NCBI GenBank assembly: GCA_963585895.1
Contig: OY757904.1
Location: 154,292,919 to 154,356,918 of the forward strand
DNA: 64,000 nt
Origin: Sepioteuthis lessoniana
Lineage: Eukaryota > Mollusca > Cephalopoda > Myopsida > Loliginidae
Reading direction: 5' to 3'
Shown here: positions 1 to 11,694 of the stretch, in pieces
Layout of the letters: each line of letters opens with the position of its first letter
Numbering within the stretch: position 1 is the stretch's first letter
Translations under genes and position numbers: made by a program
Notes under the pieces: generated by a model
The model's input: the letters and a program-made list of their open reading frames with translations, nothing else
Told to the model about the DNA's origin: nothing
Databases searched by the model: none

Positions 1-142
1 TGTATATGTGAGTGGGTGTGTGAAATGTATATTTACTTATAAATGTTTGTATAAACCATAATAAACCGAAGATGTCAGTTCTCTAATTCGTGCAGATGAT
101 GATAAGAATGTATAAAGAATCTCTTCACGAGAAAAGAGTGCC

Positions 143-144
<2 letters not shown>

Positions 145-190
<46 letters not shown>
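145..190. repeat. (AT)n microsatellite
   Basis: Uninterrupted AT run directly upstream of an RTE 3' fragment. Confidence -1.
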
Positions 191-192
<2 letters not shown>

Positions 193-204
193 TAATATTG
201 TTCA

Positions 205-569
205 AGCGGCGGACGTGTCAATTCTATTATATGGATGCATCACTTGGGATCTGACTAAGTGTAAAGATAAAAAGCTAGATGGTAATTTCACAAGAATGCT
301 ACGAGCTATACATCCCGGAAGCAACATTCAACAAAACAGCAGCTGTACGGCTACCTACGTCTCATCTCTAAAACCATCCAAATTAGACCAACGAAACACG
401 TGGGACAGTGCTGGAGACGGACGTTCAAGTTTTAGACGACCAACTAGAACTTATCTACGACAGCTCTGTATGGACACAAGATGTAGTCTAGAAGATCTGC
501 CGGAAGCGATGGATGATAGAGACGAATGGTGTGAGAGTCATGGAAATCTGTGCTAGCAACACCATACGA

Positions 570-570
<1 letters not shown>
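205..570 (+). mobile_element. RTE-like LINE 3' fragment (diverged)
   Basis: Reads VSILLYGCITWDLTK, KKLDGNFTRMLRAI, then C-terminal motifs YLRQLCMDTRCSLEDLPEAM. This matches the RT C-terminal and terminal regions of the better copy at 35.6-36.6 kb, with frameshifts. Flanked on both sides by AT microsatellites (145-190 and 571-615). Confidence -1.
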
Positions 571-618
<48 letters not shown>

Positions 619-684
619 TATCAAGTCATGCTAATAGCACAGATTCTCTTGGCTCTCTTTCACCATCCGTCTGTATTGTTATAG

Positions 685-865
685 TTGGCGAGTTCGAATT
701 CCAGTCAGACTATTACGTGCCCTTTCGTAATAATGCCCCTTGGAAAAGGTATGAACTCCTTTATCTCTTCGGCCTTGTGTTAAATAGTACCACTGCTGTT
801 TTTCTACAAGGATGACTTTGGTATTGAAATGAAGGTTGATATGCCATTAAACCAAGAAAGCAAAC
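685..865 (+). repeat. SINE family E copy
   Basis: Box-B-like GAGTTCGAATTCC, then TATTACGTGCCCTTTCG, then TTAAATAGTACCACTGCTG and the tail GGTTGATATGCCATTAAACC at 835. Confidence -1.
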
Positions 866-1039
866 GAAACGTTCAATATTATATTTGGAAAGCACCTTTT
901 GGGTCAGTCAATCTTGAAAGCTGGGTAATATCCTGATATATCAAAAATAATTTATGGTGTCAAAAAACTGAGAAGCACTTAGCAAATAGTAAGAATATAT
1001 CAGTCATTGACAGGCAATAACTCTCATTATTCAAGCCTC

Positions 1040-1310
1040 GGACGATCGGCCTTTTTAGTAGAGTGTTCGCCAATAGTCTGGGAGACCTGGGTTCAATCCC
1101 AGGTCGAGTCATACCAAAGACTCAAAAAATGGTACTTGGTGCCGCCTTGCTTAGCACTCAGCATTATAAAGTAAGGATCAAGGGTAAAGTGGAGCAATCC
1201 AGGTAATGGAGTAGCGCCCTTCCTTACACTTCGGTGTAGTAACTATTGAAAAGGGAGCCTTCGGGTAACCCTCGTCTTAGGTCGCCAACTTTACTTACTT
1301 AAAACTGTTT
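1040..1310 (+). repeat. SINE family D, near full-length
   Basis: Head with box-B-like GGTTCAATCCCAGG (about 1091), then CATACCAAAGACTCAAAAAA, TTAGCACTCAGCATTATAA, GGAGCAATCCAGG and a 3' end GGTCGCCAACTTTACTTACT. This is the reference copy for the family here. Confidence -1.
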
Positions 1311-1464
1311 AGATTCACCTAAAAATCATTGTCAAAATGGCGCAAACACCAAAGCATCGAACAACAGTAAAACAAGTTATTGAACTTTTGGAATAATATC
1401 GATCAGTCTGTCAGTTCAGGTTACTTAAATGAAAACAAGTGACTCCCCGTTTTTCGTTGGGTAT

Positions 1465-1733
1465 TCTTAACAAACCATACAAGTTAGATGAGCTAGACAC
1501 GCTGGTGAAGTTATGATGAACTTAAAATCGACGTTTTCCTATGGACTCCTACATATGGACACACCAGTGTTGGCCGACTGACAAAAACTTACTTTCATCA
1601 GTTCTGTGTGGACACTGAATGTCGGATTGAGGACTTGCCCAGATCAATGGCCTGAGGAACGGATGGCGAGAGAAAGTCAAGAGAAACTGTGCTGTCGGTA
1701 CGCATTTATGATGATGATGATGATGATGATGAC
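1465..1733 (+). mobile_element. RTE-like LINE 3' end with (ATG)n tail
   Basis: The decayed terminal region includes ATGGACTCCTACATATGGAC and codons for QFCVDTECRIEDLP. It ends in an ATG trinucleotide run (1707-1732), the tail type of this LINE. Confidence -1.
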
Positions 1734-1767
1734 ATATTCGTATCTAATACGAATAATTTATACACAA

Positions 1768-1862
1768 TGTGTTCGCCAATATCCCGGGAGACCTGGGTTC
1801 GATCCCAGATCGAGTCATACCAAAGACTCAAAAAATGGTACTTGATGTCTCCTTGCTTAGAA
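1768..1862 (+). repeat. SINE family D, 5' part
   Basis: Head and box-B-like GGTTCGATCCCAG then the CCAAAGACTCAAAAAATGGT segment. The copy stops near 1860. Confidence -1.
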
Positions 1863-2044
1863 GTTTTCCTCTTCCTGTTTTATAATATATTAAAATCTTC
1901 CAACTTCCCTAACTCGTTTAGCTATCTTTTTGATACTACTATACATACATACATATATATACAATATGTATACTCACACTCCCTGTACAAATACTCCCCC
2001 TACTCTCTCTCTATCTCTCTCTCTATATATATATTCATTACAGA

Positions 2045-2400
2045 CAGACCTGATTCGTTCTATCAGAACTCTTCAGCGTGACTAGACTGGCTAGATTCCC
2101 GAAGCTGGGATCGAAACCCGGTTGACTCAAACGCCAATCCAAGATTCTGTCACGAGGAAACCAGCGCAAGCGAAGGAAATTTAAACGCTTATGTATCACA
2201 TTTGTTTTTGTTTACATATATCCGCTTAACTGCTACCGAGAGCTCCATTCATTTGAAGAGTCTTGCATTACGCTAGTGGCAATCATTTACTTCCCTCGCT
2301 AGAGAGCTCAACCCTACTGGGGTAGGGGAGAATATATATTGTCATCCACTGACAGACCTGTTTCGTTCTATTAGAACTCTTCTGTGTGACTATATATATA
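2045..2400 (+). repeat. Family G repeat (two copies, one partial)
   Basis: GTTCTATCAGAACTCTTCA, GGATCGAAACCCGG, CACGAGGAAACCAGCG and TTTGTTTACATATATCCGC recur at 16690-16935. A second partial copy starts near 2338 with CATCCACTGACAGACCTG. The GGATCGAAACCCGG block resembles a tRNA T-arm. Confidence -1.
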
Positions 2401-2930
2401 TATATGCAATGCCAATACGCGTACATGCTCATTTAGACATACCCGTACCTACACGTAGATGCATTATTGCATTTAAATGTATGCAACTATAGGAAGAAGA
2501 ATTTATGTTGTCGCTATGTAGACACCATCAATCACCTTTGAAAATATTTTTGTTATTGTTCAGATCTCAGAGACGTAATGTTGTACTCTCTCGTATAAGA
2601 TGGACAATCAAAGACGAAGACTGACAGCATTCAAGATCATTTGAAACTATCCTCAAGTGCTTTTGCTTGTTGAACTTTCTGCCCGGAAGATGTATCTTCA
2701 GAATTTTAACACCAGAGCAAATCTACAGACTTGGATTATCAAAACTGGATTCTGTGAATAATAAAACAACTAAACTCCTATAATTGCGACAACGATTTTA
2801 ACACACACAATATCAGATTTAACCGCAGGTTAGGGAAATGCGTACATTGCACATTTGGATTTACATTTTTTTTATAAGTTTCTTATGTTTTTTTGGGGGG
2901 GGTATGGTTATATGATATTAAGTATTCCTA
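2401..2930. other. Unassigned stretch
   Basis: No gene or recognised repeat. A short G run near 2895 and AT-rich sequence only. Confidence -1.
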
Positions 2931-2934
2931 ACAC

Positions 2935-3160
2935 AAATAACGTGCCCGCATAACTGAGGGACCCATAGAGGGACATGAAAGTGATGGCAAAGATGGGGTG
3001 CTCTACATTCCACAGATCACCAGAACTGGAGCATCACCATCAGATGTACTTTGGTGTCATACTCAGGATACCTCTTGATTTTGATGGGGGTCTTAACCCT
3101 CCTGGTTAGAGAAACACCGTATTCTAAGCCCTGCCGATTAGGCATAAACTTCAGGGGAGT
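2935..3160 (-). repeat. Variant family A (A') body
   Basis: Reads on + as GGACCCATAGAGGGACATGA, AGCATCACCATCAGATG, and GGGGGTCTTAACCCTCC, a diverged reverse copy of the family A body. Confidence -1.
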
Positions 3161-3177
3161 CATTCAGTAGAGATTTT

Positions 3178-3700
3178 GTTTTATGACATATCAACCATTG
3201 TTGGTTATTTAATGCCAAATCTTGCTTTTACATATATGTTAAATGTATGATTTGTAAATATATTTTTAGATACACACAGTTAAGAATAAAACATTTCTAT
3301 TTCTAACAATTCAATTTAGTATAAGTCGACAAAGGTAAATGGTTCCAAGTATTGCTATGTATCACTAACAATTCAATTAAACCTCAGTCATTTGTTTACA
3401 CACAGTTAAATGATCAAACACTTCTATTTCTAACAATTCAATTTAGCATAAGTAATTTGTTTGCACTCAGTATAAATGTTAAACAGTCCTTTTTGACACA
3501 TAGATAGGACCCTATTAAGTACTACCACTCCGGGCCAGAGTGAACCTGGGAGCGATGACAATGAATGGGTACTCAACATTTCCCAAAGCTCCAGCATTAC
3601 TGTAACCACACCTTCAGGTTGTTTAATGTTATATCACGGACACTCGTTGTGGGGTGTTTTTACCCCTCTGCCGATTAGGCTCCTACCAAATAAGCCATTA
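3178..3700 (-). repeat. Family A copy
   Basis: Tail first (CATATCAACCATTGTTGG), then mixed array units (ACACAGTTAAATG, AACAATTCAATTTAGC), then the body with GAACCTGGGAGCGATG and TTACCCCTCTGCCG. Confidence -1.
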
Positions 3701-3831
3701 GACTTAGAGCTGATCCAGAACTGTGTGTAATTGGGTTTTTTTATGTACTTAATTGGTACAGCCCGAAACTTCAGATCAAATTGAGTTCTAATTTCGTAAT
3801 CTAAAGTGACAGACGAAACACGATAAAATGT

Positions 3832-3832
<1 letters not shown>

Positions 3833-3879
<47 letters not shown>
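3833..3879. repeat. (GA)n microsatellite
   Basis: About 23 uninterrupted AG units. Confidence -1.
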
Positions 3880-3883
<4 letters not shown>

Positions 3884-4104
3884 AAAAGAAAAACCTTGTT
3901 ACTCAGCTGCCAGTTGGAAATTTTGCAGCAAATGAGAGACAGAAATTAAATTATTAACCCTTCGCAGAAAAAAGAACGTTGCGATTATTCGGGGTGTGAA
4001 TGATTACGCGAATTGCAATTATCTATATTTACATGAACATTATTTTGCTTGCGACAAATGCCATAAAATATTTACGCATACATAAATGCATCGATGGAGG
4101 CGCG

Positions 4105-4245
4105 CTTAGCATAACGACTGCCGTTGTTGAAAATGGAAACAGGAATCCGAGTTCAAATCCTGGTTGTGGCTGTTTGCACTTTTGCACGAAAAATCCAAGT
4201 GAGAAGAGAGAAATACCAATGAAGAAAATGGAAAAGATGTAAGGA
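4105..4245 (+). repeat. SINE family C, 5' part
   Basis: Box-B-like CGAGTTCAAATCCTGG at about 4148 after a degenerate tRNA-like head; the copy stops before the core. Confidence -1.
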
Positions 4246-4494
4246 ATGTATCGTGAAGAAAGATACATAGATAGATGGATAGACTGGTCGATAGAGACAG
4301 AGGTAGAAAGAAAGAGAGTGAAATAAAAACATAGATAAAAAAAAAGAAGAAAAGTTAGATTGAATTGTCTTAGAAATGCATTGTGGAAGAAAATAGATAG
4401 AGAGAGAGAGGGAGAGAGAGATAAAGAGAGAGGACGAAATACCCTAGGGAAAGGCATAGATCCGTTTGTTCTTTGTCCCCGCTAGTTATATATA

Positions 4495-4780
4495 TTTACC
4501 AACCCCTCTGCTCGGGCAAGATATGACACAAGGTCAATTTTTTAAGCGGAGTTTAACAGGTTTGAAATCAGAGATTTTCCTTCTCCTAGACTAGTTGCTT
4601 CACCAAAGCTGAAGAAATCAGTCTGCCCTACTATTTACCCATAGCTGGAAGGAGAATATTTGGATTCATTAGTGCTATGTTAAATGCAATCAGTCTCGTC
4701 CTGGATTTGAACTCGTGTCGCCGTGTCCACTTCCTGCGACAATAATCATTACACCACGGGCACCTCCCGCTGGTTATACG
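4495..4780 (-). repeat. SINE family C copy
   Basis: Reverse copy: ACCAACCCCTCTGCTCGGGC, ACAAGGTCAATTTTTTAAGC, CTAGACTAGTTGC, then GGATTTGAACTCGTG at the box B position (about 4702). Confidence -1.
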
Positions 4781-5114
4781 TAAATTGTTGAACAGACTAG
4801 GTTCTTTAATCTTGATTCGGCAACTAGCAAAGAAGAAAGAAAACTGAATTAGCTGTATTCCATTTGAACATTGACCTCGTATCAAATCCTGCTCGTGGCA
4901 GAAGAGTTTGATAAATACTTACATGAATGTATCCATATTTACGAACAGGATACACATCGTTCATATAGGACGGCTAATCTTGAAGTAATGGTTGGAGAGC
5001 TTTTCACGCGGATTATCACTACTATGTAATGAGTTCTATTCTCAGTCGGTATTTCACACTTTTGGCCTTGTGCCAGACGAAGATAAAGTTCCTTAAAACA
5101 TATCAAGTAATCAA

Positions 5115-5345
5115 GTCGAACATCACTTCTGTGTCACGAAGAATTTCGGTTTTATTTCATTAGAGAGGTTAGATTTCAATACAGTTAATAACCTTTCGGG
5201 TAGAAATCTTCCAATGCGTATATTGTTATCATTTTCAGTAAATGAGATATTGCTACCAAGGTATATGAAATAGTCAACTAATTTTAGGGGCTTGTCATTT
5301 AATGTGAATATAGCCCTATCCTGTTTAAAGCACATTGAAGTATGC
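5115..5345 (-). mobile_element. RTE-like LINE fragment, diverged subfamily
   Basis: The reverse-strand reading frame has KPLKLVDYFIYLGSNIS and LKSNLSNEIKPKFF, clearly related to SLKLVDKFTYLGSSVS and WKSDLTDKMKRSFF of the main RTE copies. Only this short RT C-terminal segment remains. Confidence -1.
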
Positions 5346-5544
5346 TTAATCTGAGTTCAGGTTGAAGCCAAATATTGAAGCCAATATTTAAAAAATATTC
5401 TTAAAATTAAATTAAAAAAAAACAATTTTTCTTCACTAATACTTTTTTCCTTACGATGGCCAAAGGTTGAAAATAGTTCAGAACAAATAAATAAATAATG
5501 TAAAAGAAATATTCCTATTCGTCTATTTGTCTTATCACTTTTTT

Positions 5545-5583
5545 CATCTATCTATCTATCTATCTATCTATCACAGTCTGTTC

Positions 5584-5614
<31 letters not shown>

Positions 5615-5642
5615 TGTATCTATCTATCTATCTATCTATCTC
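5545..5642. repeat. (TATC)n(TATG)n(TATC)n microsatellite
   Basis: Three adjoining tetranucleotide runs; ORFs rich in YVCM and IYLS here are repeat translations. Confidence -1.
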
Positions 5643-5769
5643 ATCTCAAGTGAGTCGAAATTCAACCTTTTCGAAAGAAATGCTGTGGAAATGAATGACA
5701 TGAAAGAATTCGATAATCACCGAGTGCCCTATTCACCAAAGTCTAAGTTAACTATATTAATAAGCAAAG

Positions 5770-6090
5770 ATATTTGGAACTGTTTTTGACATTGAAACTC
5801 TACTTACACTAAACTGAATTATTATACATAGAACTGTTTTCACATTTTACTGTGTAAACAAAATCTCTACTTACGCTAAGTTGAATTAGTTGAATTAGAA
5901 CTGTCTGAATAAACTGAATTGTTCGAAATAGAAATGTTTTTGACAATTAAACTGTGTACTCATGCTAGACTGAATTATTTCAAATAGAACTGACTATTTG
6001 TATAAAAATGGATTTGGCGTTAAATAACCCACAAAGGTTGATATGCCATAAAAATCCAACCAACCAACCAACCAACCAACCAACCTGGGA
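5770..6090 (+). repeat. Family A copy, array and tail only
   Basis: Type 1 units (CTACTTACACTAAACTGAAT and relatives), then AAAAATGGATTTGGCGTTAA, the tail GGTTGATATGCCATAAAAAT and an (AACC)n end at about 6056-6085. Confidence -1.
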
Positions 6091-6137
6091 AGCAAAAATA
6101 TTAAAGATGATAGTGATGGGCAAAATTTGCTGTTATA

Positions 6138-6253
6138 TCGATCTATTTTGTCGTGAGTTCGATCAGGACCGAGGGTCACGTTTTGTCTTTTGCGAGAAAG
6201 CAAAAAATGTATGACCCTCAGTCCTGATCGAACTTAAGCAAAATATTTAACGA
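6138..6253. other. Foldback hairpin (inverted repeat)
   Basis: The left arm (6138-6193) contains AGTTCGATCAGGACCGAGGG. The right arm (6200-6253) contains CCCTCAGTCCTGATCGAACT. The arms pair over about 55 bases with few mismatches around a six-base loop, GAGAAA. No coding frame is supported. It could be a small foldback transposon or a hairpin RNA precursor. Confidence -1.
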
Positions 6254-6589
6254 TCTGCAAGACTTTATAAACCAGCTCGAGAAACTTTAAGAATGAGTTA
6301 TTTTCAACTAACCAGGAAACAGTAAATTTTAAAACTTGACCTCTCAACATCCTTTTAACTGTTAAGAGAATATGAGGTTTGACATTTCTATTTGGTGATT
6401 ACGGTGATCTTGTGACACAGAAATAGGGTCACTTCCTTTTCAATGCTTTGTAAGATAGTTTCGCTTTGTAAGGTAATTTTCTTGTACTTTTACAAAGAAC
6501 AACGCACTGTTAGTCTCGCTAGTCATACACTGTGAGTTCATTTCTCACTGGGTGTCCTCGTACAACAAAACTGTCGCCCTCAGTATAAC

Positions 6590-6836
6590 AGTTGTCATCA
6601 TGGGAAATGGAATGGGTGACCCGAGTTCAAACCTTAGATGAGGCTGTTTGCGTTTCATTTCGCGATAATGACTTTGGGAAAGGCATGAAACCATCTCTTC
6701 TCTCAGTTAGGTGTAAATAGCAGGGCAGATTGGATTCTTTAGTCTTGACATGGCAACCAGTCTAGAAAAAGAAAAACTTTGAATTCAAACTAGATTTACT
6801 GCACTTAAAAATTAACCTTGTGTCATATTCTGTCCG
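6590..6836 (+). repeat. SINE family C copy (left half of a C-D tail-to-tail pair)
   Basis: Box-B-like CCGAGTTCAAACC (about 6621), core TGGGAAAGGCATGAAACC, CAACCAGTCTAGAAAAAG, then CCTTGTGTCATATTCTG and GGGTAGGTAAAT joined directly to a reverse family D element. Confidence -1.
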
Positions 6837-6849
6837 TTGAGCGGGGGTA

Positions 6850-7090
6850 GGTAAATAAAAGTAATTAAAGTTGGTGACCGCAGTCGAGGGCGACCCGAAG
6901 GCTCCCGTTTCAATTTCGAGGTGTAGGGGATGGCGCTACTCCATTCCCGGGATTGCTCCACTTTACCCTTGATCCTCACCTTATAGTGCTGAGTGCTAAG
7001 CAAGGCGGCATCAAGTATCAGTTTTTGAGTCTTTGGTATAACTTGACCTAGGATTGAACCCCGGCCTCCAGGACCATTGGCGAACCCAAA
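6850..7090 (-). repeat. SINE family D copy (right half of the C-D pair)
   Basis: AAAGTTGGTGACCGCAGTCG at its 3' end through GAGGATC and TTGACCTAGGATTGAACC at the box B position. Confidence -1.
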
Positions 7091-7284
7091 TTGTTTGATT
7101 TCAACAAATATCTGTTACTGAAGAATCAAAATTCAATTCATAGTTATATCTAATGGCATTGCAATTTTGCTGTTGTCATTTAGTTCAGTTTGTCACAATT
7201 TCAGAAATATTTGGCACCCTGTGAGAATCAAACTCATTAGTTAACCTAAATCACAAACAATTTAACAGAATAGGGATTACACTG

Positions 7285-7640
7285 TCAGCTGGGGCAGTTG
7301 AATACACCGACTGCACTTCTGTTGAGGGGTAAGACCCCAACCAACGAGTGTCCCAGGTATAACACAAAACACTGTATTTGATAGAGAAGCTCTAGTCCAG
7401 GAGCTTTGGGTAATGCGGATTATTTATTGCCATTACTCCTAAGTCCACTTTGCCCTAGACTGAAAATACCAGTTAGAGTCCCATCTATGGGTCGAATAGA
7501 AATATTCAGTCATTTACTATACTTGAAACCATTCAACTGTGTAAACAAATGATTAATATTAAGTAGAATTATCAGTGTTCGCGATACTTTACATTATTTA
7601 ACTTAGTACAAATAAATAAGCCCTGATTCATTTAAAAATA
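7285..7640 (+). repeat. Family A copy with type 2 array
   Basis: GTCAGCTGGGGCAGTTGAAT 5' end, body through GTCCCATCTATGGGTCGAAT, then units of the AACTGTGTAAACAAATGATT type. Confidence -1.
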
Positions 7641-7696
7641 ATGTTACCTAGAAATTATTAAATCATATATATATATATATATAAATATATATAGTT

Positions 7697-7988
7697 GGTG
7701 CCTTGTGGGGTTCCACCACGAAAACTATCCAACTTAGACGAGCCAGACATGTAGGACACTGCTGGAGAAGCAAGGACGAGCTCATAAGTGATGTACTCCT
7801 ATGGACCCGCGCACATGGCCGAGCAAAAGCAGGACGACCAGCTCGAATATACATTCAGCAGCTATGTGAGGATACTGGATGTATCCCTGAAGACCTATCA
7901 GAGGCGATGAACGATAGGGAGAGGTGGCGAGAGAGGGTCAGGGATATCCGTGCTAGCGGCACGACATGATGATGATGATGATGATGAT
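7697..7988 (+). mobile_element. RTE-like LINE 3' end with (ATG)n tail
   Basis: An open frame of about 88 codons: RRARHVGHCWRSKDELISDV, IQQLCEDTGC, MNDRERWRERVRDIRASGTT then TGA and an ATG run (about 7968-7988). 5'-truncated. Confidence -1.
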
Positions 7989-7989
7989 A

Positions 7990-8540
7990 TATATGTATAT
8001 TTGTATAGAAAAGTTAACAAATAGTGGTTCAAAGTTATGGATTAAGTAGGAAAGTCGATGCTATAACGTTTCGGTATTAATATATCATCAAGTCTTTAAA
8101 AGGTGATGTCAAGTGTTGAAGGAATATTTGATAAAATACTGGCAATAATGGGGGAAATATGTAAACAAAGAAAGAGCATACAACCGTTCAGACATTAAAT
8201 ATAAACAAAATTTGGCATTAAATAACCTATAAAGGTTGATATGCTATGAAACACAACCAACCAACCAATTTAACAAACAAACAAAACGGGAATTCCTATT
8301 CCAGATTTTGTCGTATTGAAAGGGGATGAGATTTCGAGGAGATGAACTTTTAATAAAGTAAAATAGTAATTAATTCTGACTAGAATGTCGACTTCTTCTG
8401 TTATAGAGTTTCTGGAGAGAATCGAGGTCACTAACGAGGATCTGGAGATATAAATCATTGAGCATTACACAACGTGACTTGCCTAATTTTGGCGGGAAAT
8501 ATGCCCAAGTAACCATTAAATACGAAAAATGACTTTTAAG
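7990..8540. other. Unassigned stretch
   Basis: Contains a short isolated copy of the shared SINE tail (GGTTGATATGCTATGAAAC, about 8237) followed by an AACC run. The remainder is unassigned. Confidence -1.
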
Positions 8541-8544
8541 GTTT

Positions 8545-8830
8545 CCAGTAAGTATACAAAAGCTTAGTCCCGGCGGGGTGAGACTTAACAGATGCTAATT
8601 GTATACTCCGGCAGAGGGGGTCAATCCTTCATTGAAAAAGAAGTGTCCTGTATATGACACTTAACTGAATCTGGTTGGGAGGCTCCAGTTATGGCGATCT
8701 AGGATTGTAATGTATCCGCTCATTGCCACTACTGGCAGATCCACCCTGACCTGGAGTGGTAGTACCCGTTTAGGTCCTATGTCTGGGTCAAAAATAATCT
8801 GTTTATAAAATATTTGTATTAGATAAGAAT
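8545..8830 (+). repeat. Variant family A (A') copy
   Basis: GTATACTCCGGCAGAGGGGG, GGGAGGCTCCAGTTATGGCG and GACCTGGAGTGGTAGTACCC match other A' copies. A family A-type ending is lacking. Confidence -1.
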
Positions 8831-8839
8831 GTTTAATTT

Positions 8840-9284
8840 CATATAACCGAGTGCATAAGAAATGTACATATAACCGTTCAATGTTCACAATTCCGTAACT
8901 TATAGGCAAAAAATAACCCCAGACTAGTTTACATGCCATTCATATCACTCACTTATTCAATGAATCACTTCTGGAACACTGCTCTTCTTGTCTTTGTATT
9001 AAGCACAAACTGCCTCACAATTCACCAATTCTCTTATAGACGTTTGTTCTTTAGATAATCTAAAATAATAAAAGTAATCCCGGAAAACATCCCAATTTCA
9101 TAAATAAATAAGAATTGTGGTTGCTTTTGTTGTTTGTCAGAATCATCCTCAGAACATGAGTGTTAGTGATTTTCGCTACATCCTAATAAAAACTATAAAA
9201 AAAAAAATCAAAATAACAATAAGCTATCCAACGGTGCCCATGAAAAATAAAAGATAAAATATTTTAATTAAAAAAAATTTATGC
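8840..9284. other. Unassigned stretch
   Basis: AT-rich; no gene or repeat family recognised. Confidence -1.
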
Positions 9285-9515
9285 ATTTACCCAACCCCTC
9301 TGCCACGGGCAGGATGTAAGACAAGGTCAACTTTTTAAATGGAATAAAGTCAATTAGAGTTTTTCCTTCTCGTAAACTGGATTCCTAATCAAGGCAAAAG
9401 AACCCAATCTGCCTTACTATTTACCGATATTTTGTAGATGGCACGGTAGATGGATTCATGCCATTTCCAAGACAAAGTGAAATGCAAATAGTTTCGTTTA
9501 GGATTTGAACTCGGA
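9285..9515 (-). repeat. SINE family C copy
   Basis: CCCAACCCCTCTGCCACGGG, CAAGGTCAACTTTTTAAATG, then GATTTGAACTCGG at box B (about 9501). Confidence -1.
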
Positions 9516-10440
9516 TCAAATAATTTTGATATATATTTTAGCAGCATTCTATGGATACAGAACGATGAGGATAAAAAAGTGTTTTAAGTATTCTGGTGAA
9601 TTTTTTGAGAGCCTTTTTCTACACAAAAGATTTTTTCTGTTATTTGCATATATGTATAGTTCTTTTTTATTACTTAGCCGTGAACATCTATCATGTAGCT
9701 GGCCATGCGAAAAAATGGATCTTACCTCGTTAATCGAACCGTTTACGAAGTAAAAAAGTTTTGTATTTCATATCAAAATATCTATTGCTAGAAATAAGAT
9801 ATTTGGTATTTGATGTCATCCAGTGACCTCAAATGACCTAAGAGGTCAACCTCGCTTAGTCTATGTTGGAGTCTGTGGGTTTGTGAATATCCATACAAGA
9901 TTAAGAAAATCGGGTTCCTGGAACTTACTGTCAGGCCGTAACTCTAAGACAGATACACAAATAGATTTCGACTATGTAGTATATGGATAAACAAAAAATG
10001 GTGTAGAATCCGTGTGTGAAATCGAATTAAAATGTTTCTTGAATGACTAAAGTAAAAATATTGTTTGCAACCAAAGTGTCACAGAATGTTTAATGTTGAA
10101 AATGGTTTCTCGGGTCTTGAAGAGATTATTATCTTTATCTCTGATTGAGAGAATTTACTGCACTAGAAATATTTTTCTAAGTACATTCACGGACTAACAA
10201 ACGTTACAGCTGATAAGATAGACTACCATCTGGAGAGATAAAATAATTTTAATTTGATATTTTTGCTTCTTTATTTTTATGGAATCGGGTAAAATTGAAA
10301 TGGGTCAGTGGGCAGGATAGTCATTAATGTCATTTGGTTGCCATGTCATTGGTAAAAGTTATGTGTATAAGTAGACACCTGGGAAATTTAACATAGTCAG
10401 GCTCAAGGACACGCGAATCGGGTTACTCAGTGAAAAATAA
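9516..10440. other. Unassigned stretch
   Basis: An 82-codon frame starting at 9505 has a hydrophobic, low-complexity product with no recognised family. No other signals. Confidence -1.
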
Positions 10441-10479
10441 ACTCTCGAACGCTAACCTGCCATATTTTTGCTGATACAC

Positions 10480-10694
10480 ATACAGCAGCTTACTTCCCAT
10501 TTCAAAAACCATCCAAATAAGACATTATTTGCCGTACTTAAGCAAGGACGTCGTTCTCCTATGGACTCATACGCATGGACACACTAGTGTTAGTCGACTC
10601 GCAAAGACCTGCATTCAACGACTCTGCACGGACAGTTGATGCAGTCTAGAGGACTTCTCAAGTGGGATAGCTGATAGGCATTAATTGCATTTGT

Positions 10695-10752
<58 letters not shown>

Positions 10753-10790
10753 AAAGAATCCGTGCTGGCCGCATGCTTTGATGATATTGA
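10480..10790 (+). mobile_element. RTE-like LINE 3' fragment with internal (GA)n expansion
   Basis: TTCCCATTTCAAAAACCATC, ATGGACTCATACGCATGGAC and CTCTGCACGGACAGTTGATG correspond to the LINE terminal region. A (GA)n run (10698-10749) sits where better copies read GCGAGAGAGG, followed by AGAATCCGTGCTGGCCGC. Confidence -1.
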
Positions 10791-11214
10791 TGAAGTTTTC
10801 TTTTGGCGAGCACACAGGCTTTAGATTATTTATTGTACCTGCTTTTGCTAAATGGTCACCATATAAGTGTAGTTAGGCTTTGGGGCACAAGAAATGGGGT
10901 AGTCTGTGATGAATAAACATTCTAACGATCACCTGCGAGATTTTTGCTGATATACATACGAAGCTATTTTTAAAGTTGTTATTTACCAAGCTTTCGTTGA
11001 TCTGGCACACAGGTCATAGGTTGTTTATATTACCCACTGTTGGTAAGATGTCACCCATGTTAGAATCGAACGGGCTCATCCATGCTTAACTTATTTAATC
11101 TGACTGGAATTGGCGCTTTCAACGTAATATAACCGCTCGTCAAAGATATCTAAAATTTTATTCAATTTAGCGTAACCCCACAATCTCGAGTACCCTGTAA
11201 GAATAGAATTTACG

Positions 11215-11694
11215 ATGGTCTGTCAGCCCAGACGCTTGAAACTCTTGAATACGCCGAGTGCATCTCTGCAGAGGGGTAAAACCTCCTCAACGAGCGTCCT
11301 GGTATGACACGAAATCATCTGATGGGGAGAGTCCAGTTCTGGAGCTTCAGGGAATATGGAGAACCTCTCCATTGAAATTACCCTCAAATCCACTCTAGCC
11401 TGGAGTGGTATTACTTGTTAGAGTATAATAGAACTGTTTGACCATTTAACTGTGTGCAAATAAATGACATGTTATATTGAATTGTTTGTGTTGAATGGCA
11501 ATACTTGGAACTATTTAACTGTGTGCAAATGAATGAGTAATATTTTATAGAATTATTAGTGAGGAATAGCCATACTTGAAACCATTTAACTTGCTGCTGA
11601 AGTTGAATTACTGGTCTTACATCGCAATTCTTGGAACCATTTGACAATGTGAAAATGAATGAATAGTGTTGAATAGAATTATTAGTATGGTTTG
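11215..11694 (+). repeat. Family A copy, first of an alternating inverted cluster
   Basis: GAATACGCCGAGTGCATCTC, CTCTGCAGAG palindrome, CCACTCTAGCCTGGAGTGG, then type 2 array units (AACTGTGTGCAAATAAATG and similar). Confidence -1.

Noticed and set aside
4029-4457. 142-codon reverse-strand frame rich in Ser, Leu, Phe
   Set aside because: Reads GA/GATA repeats in antisense and a family C fragment; compositionally a repeat artefact.
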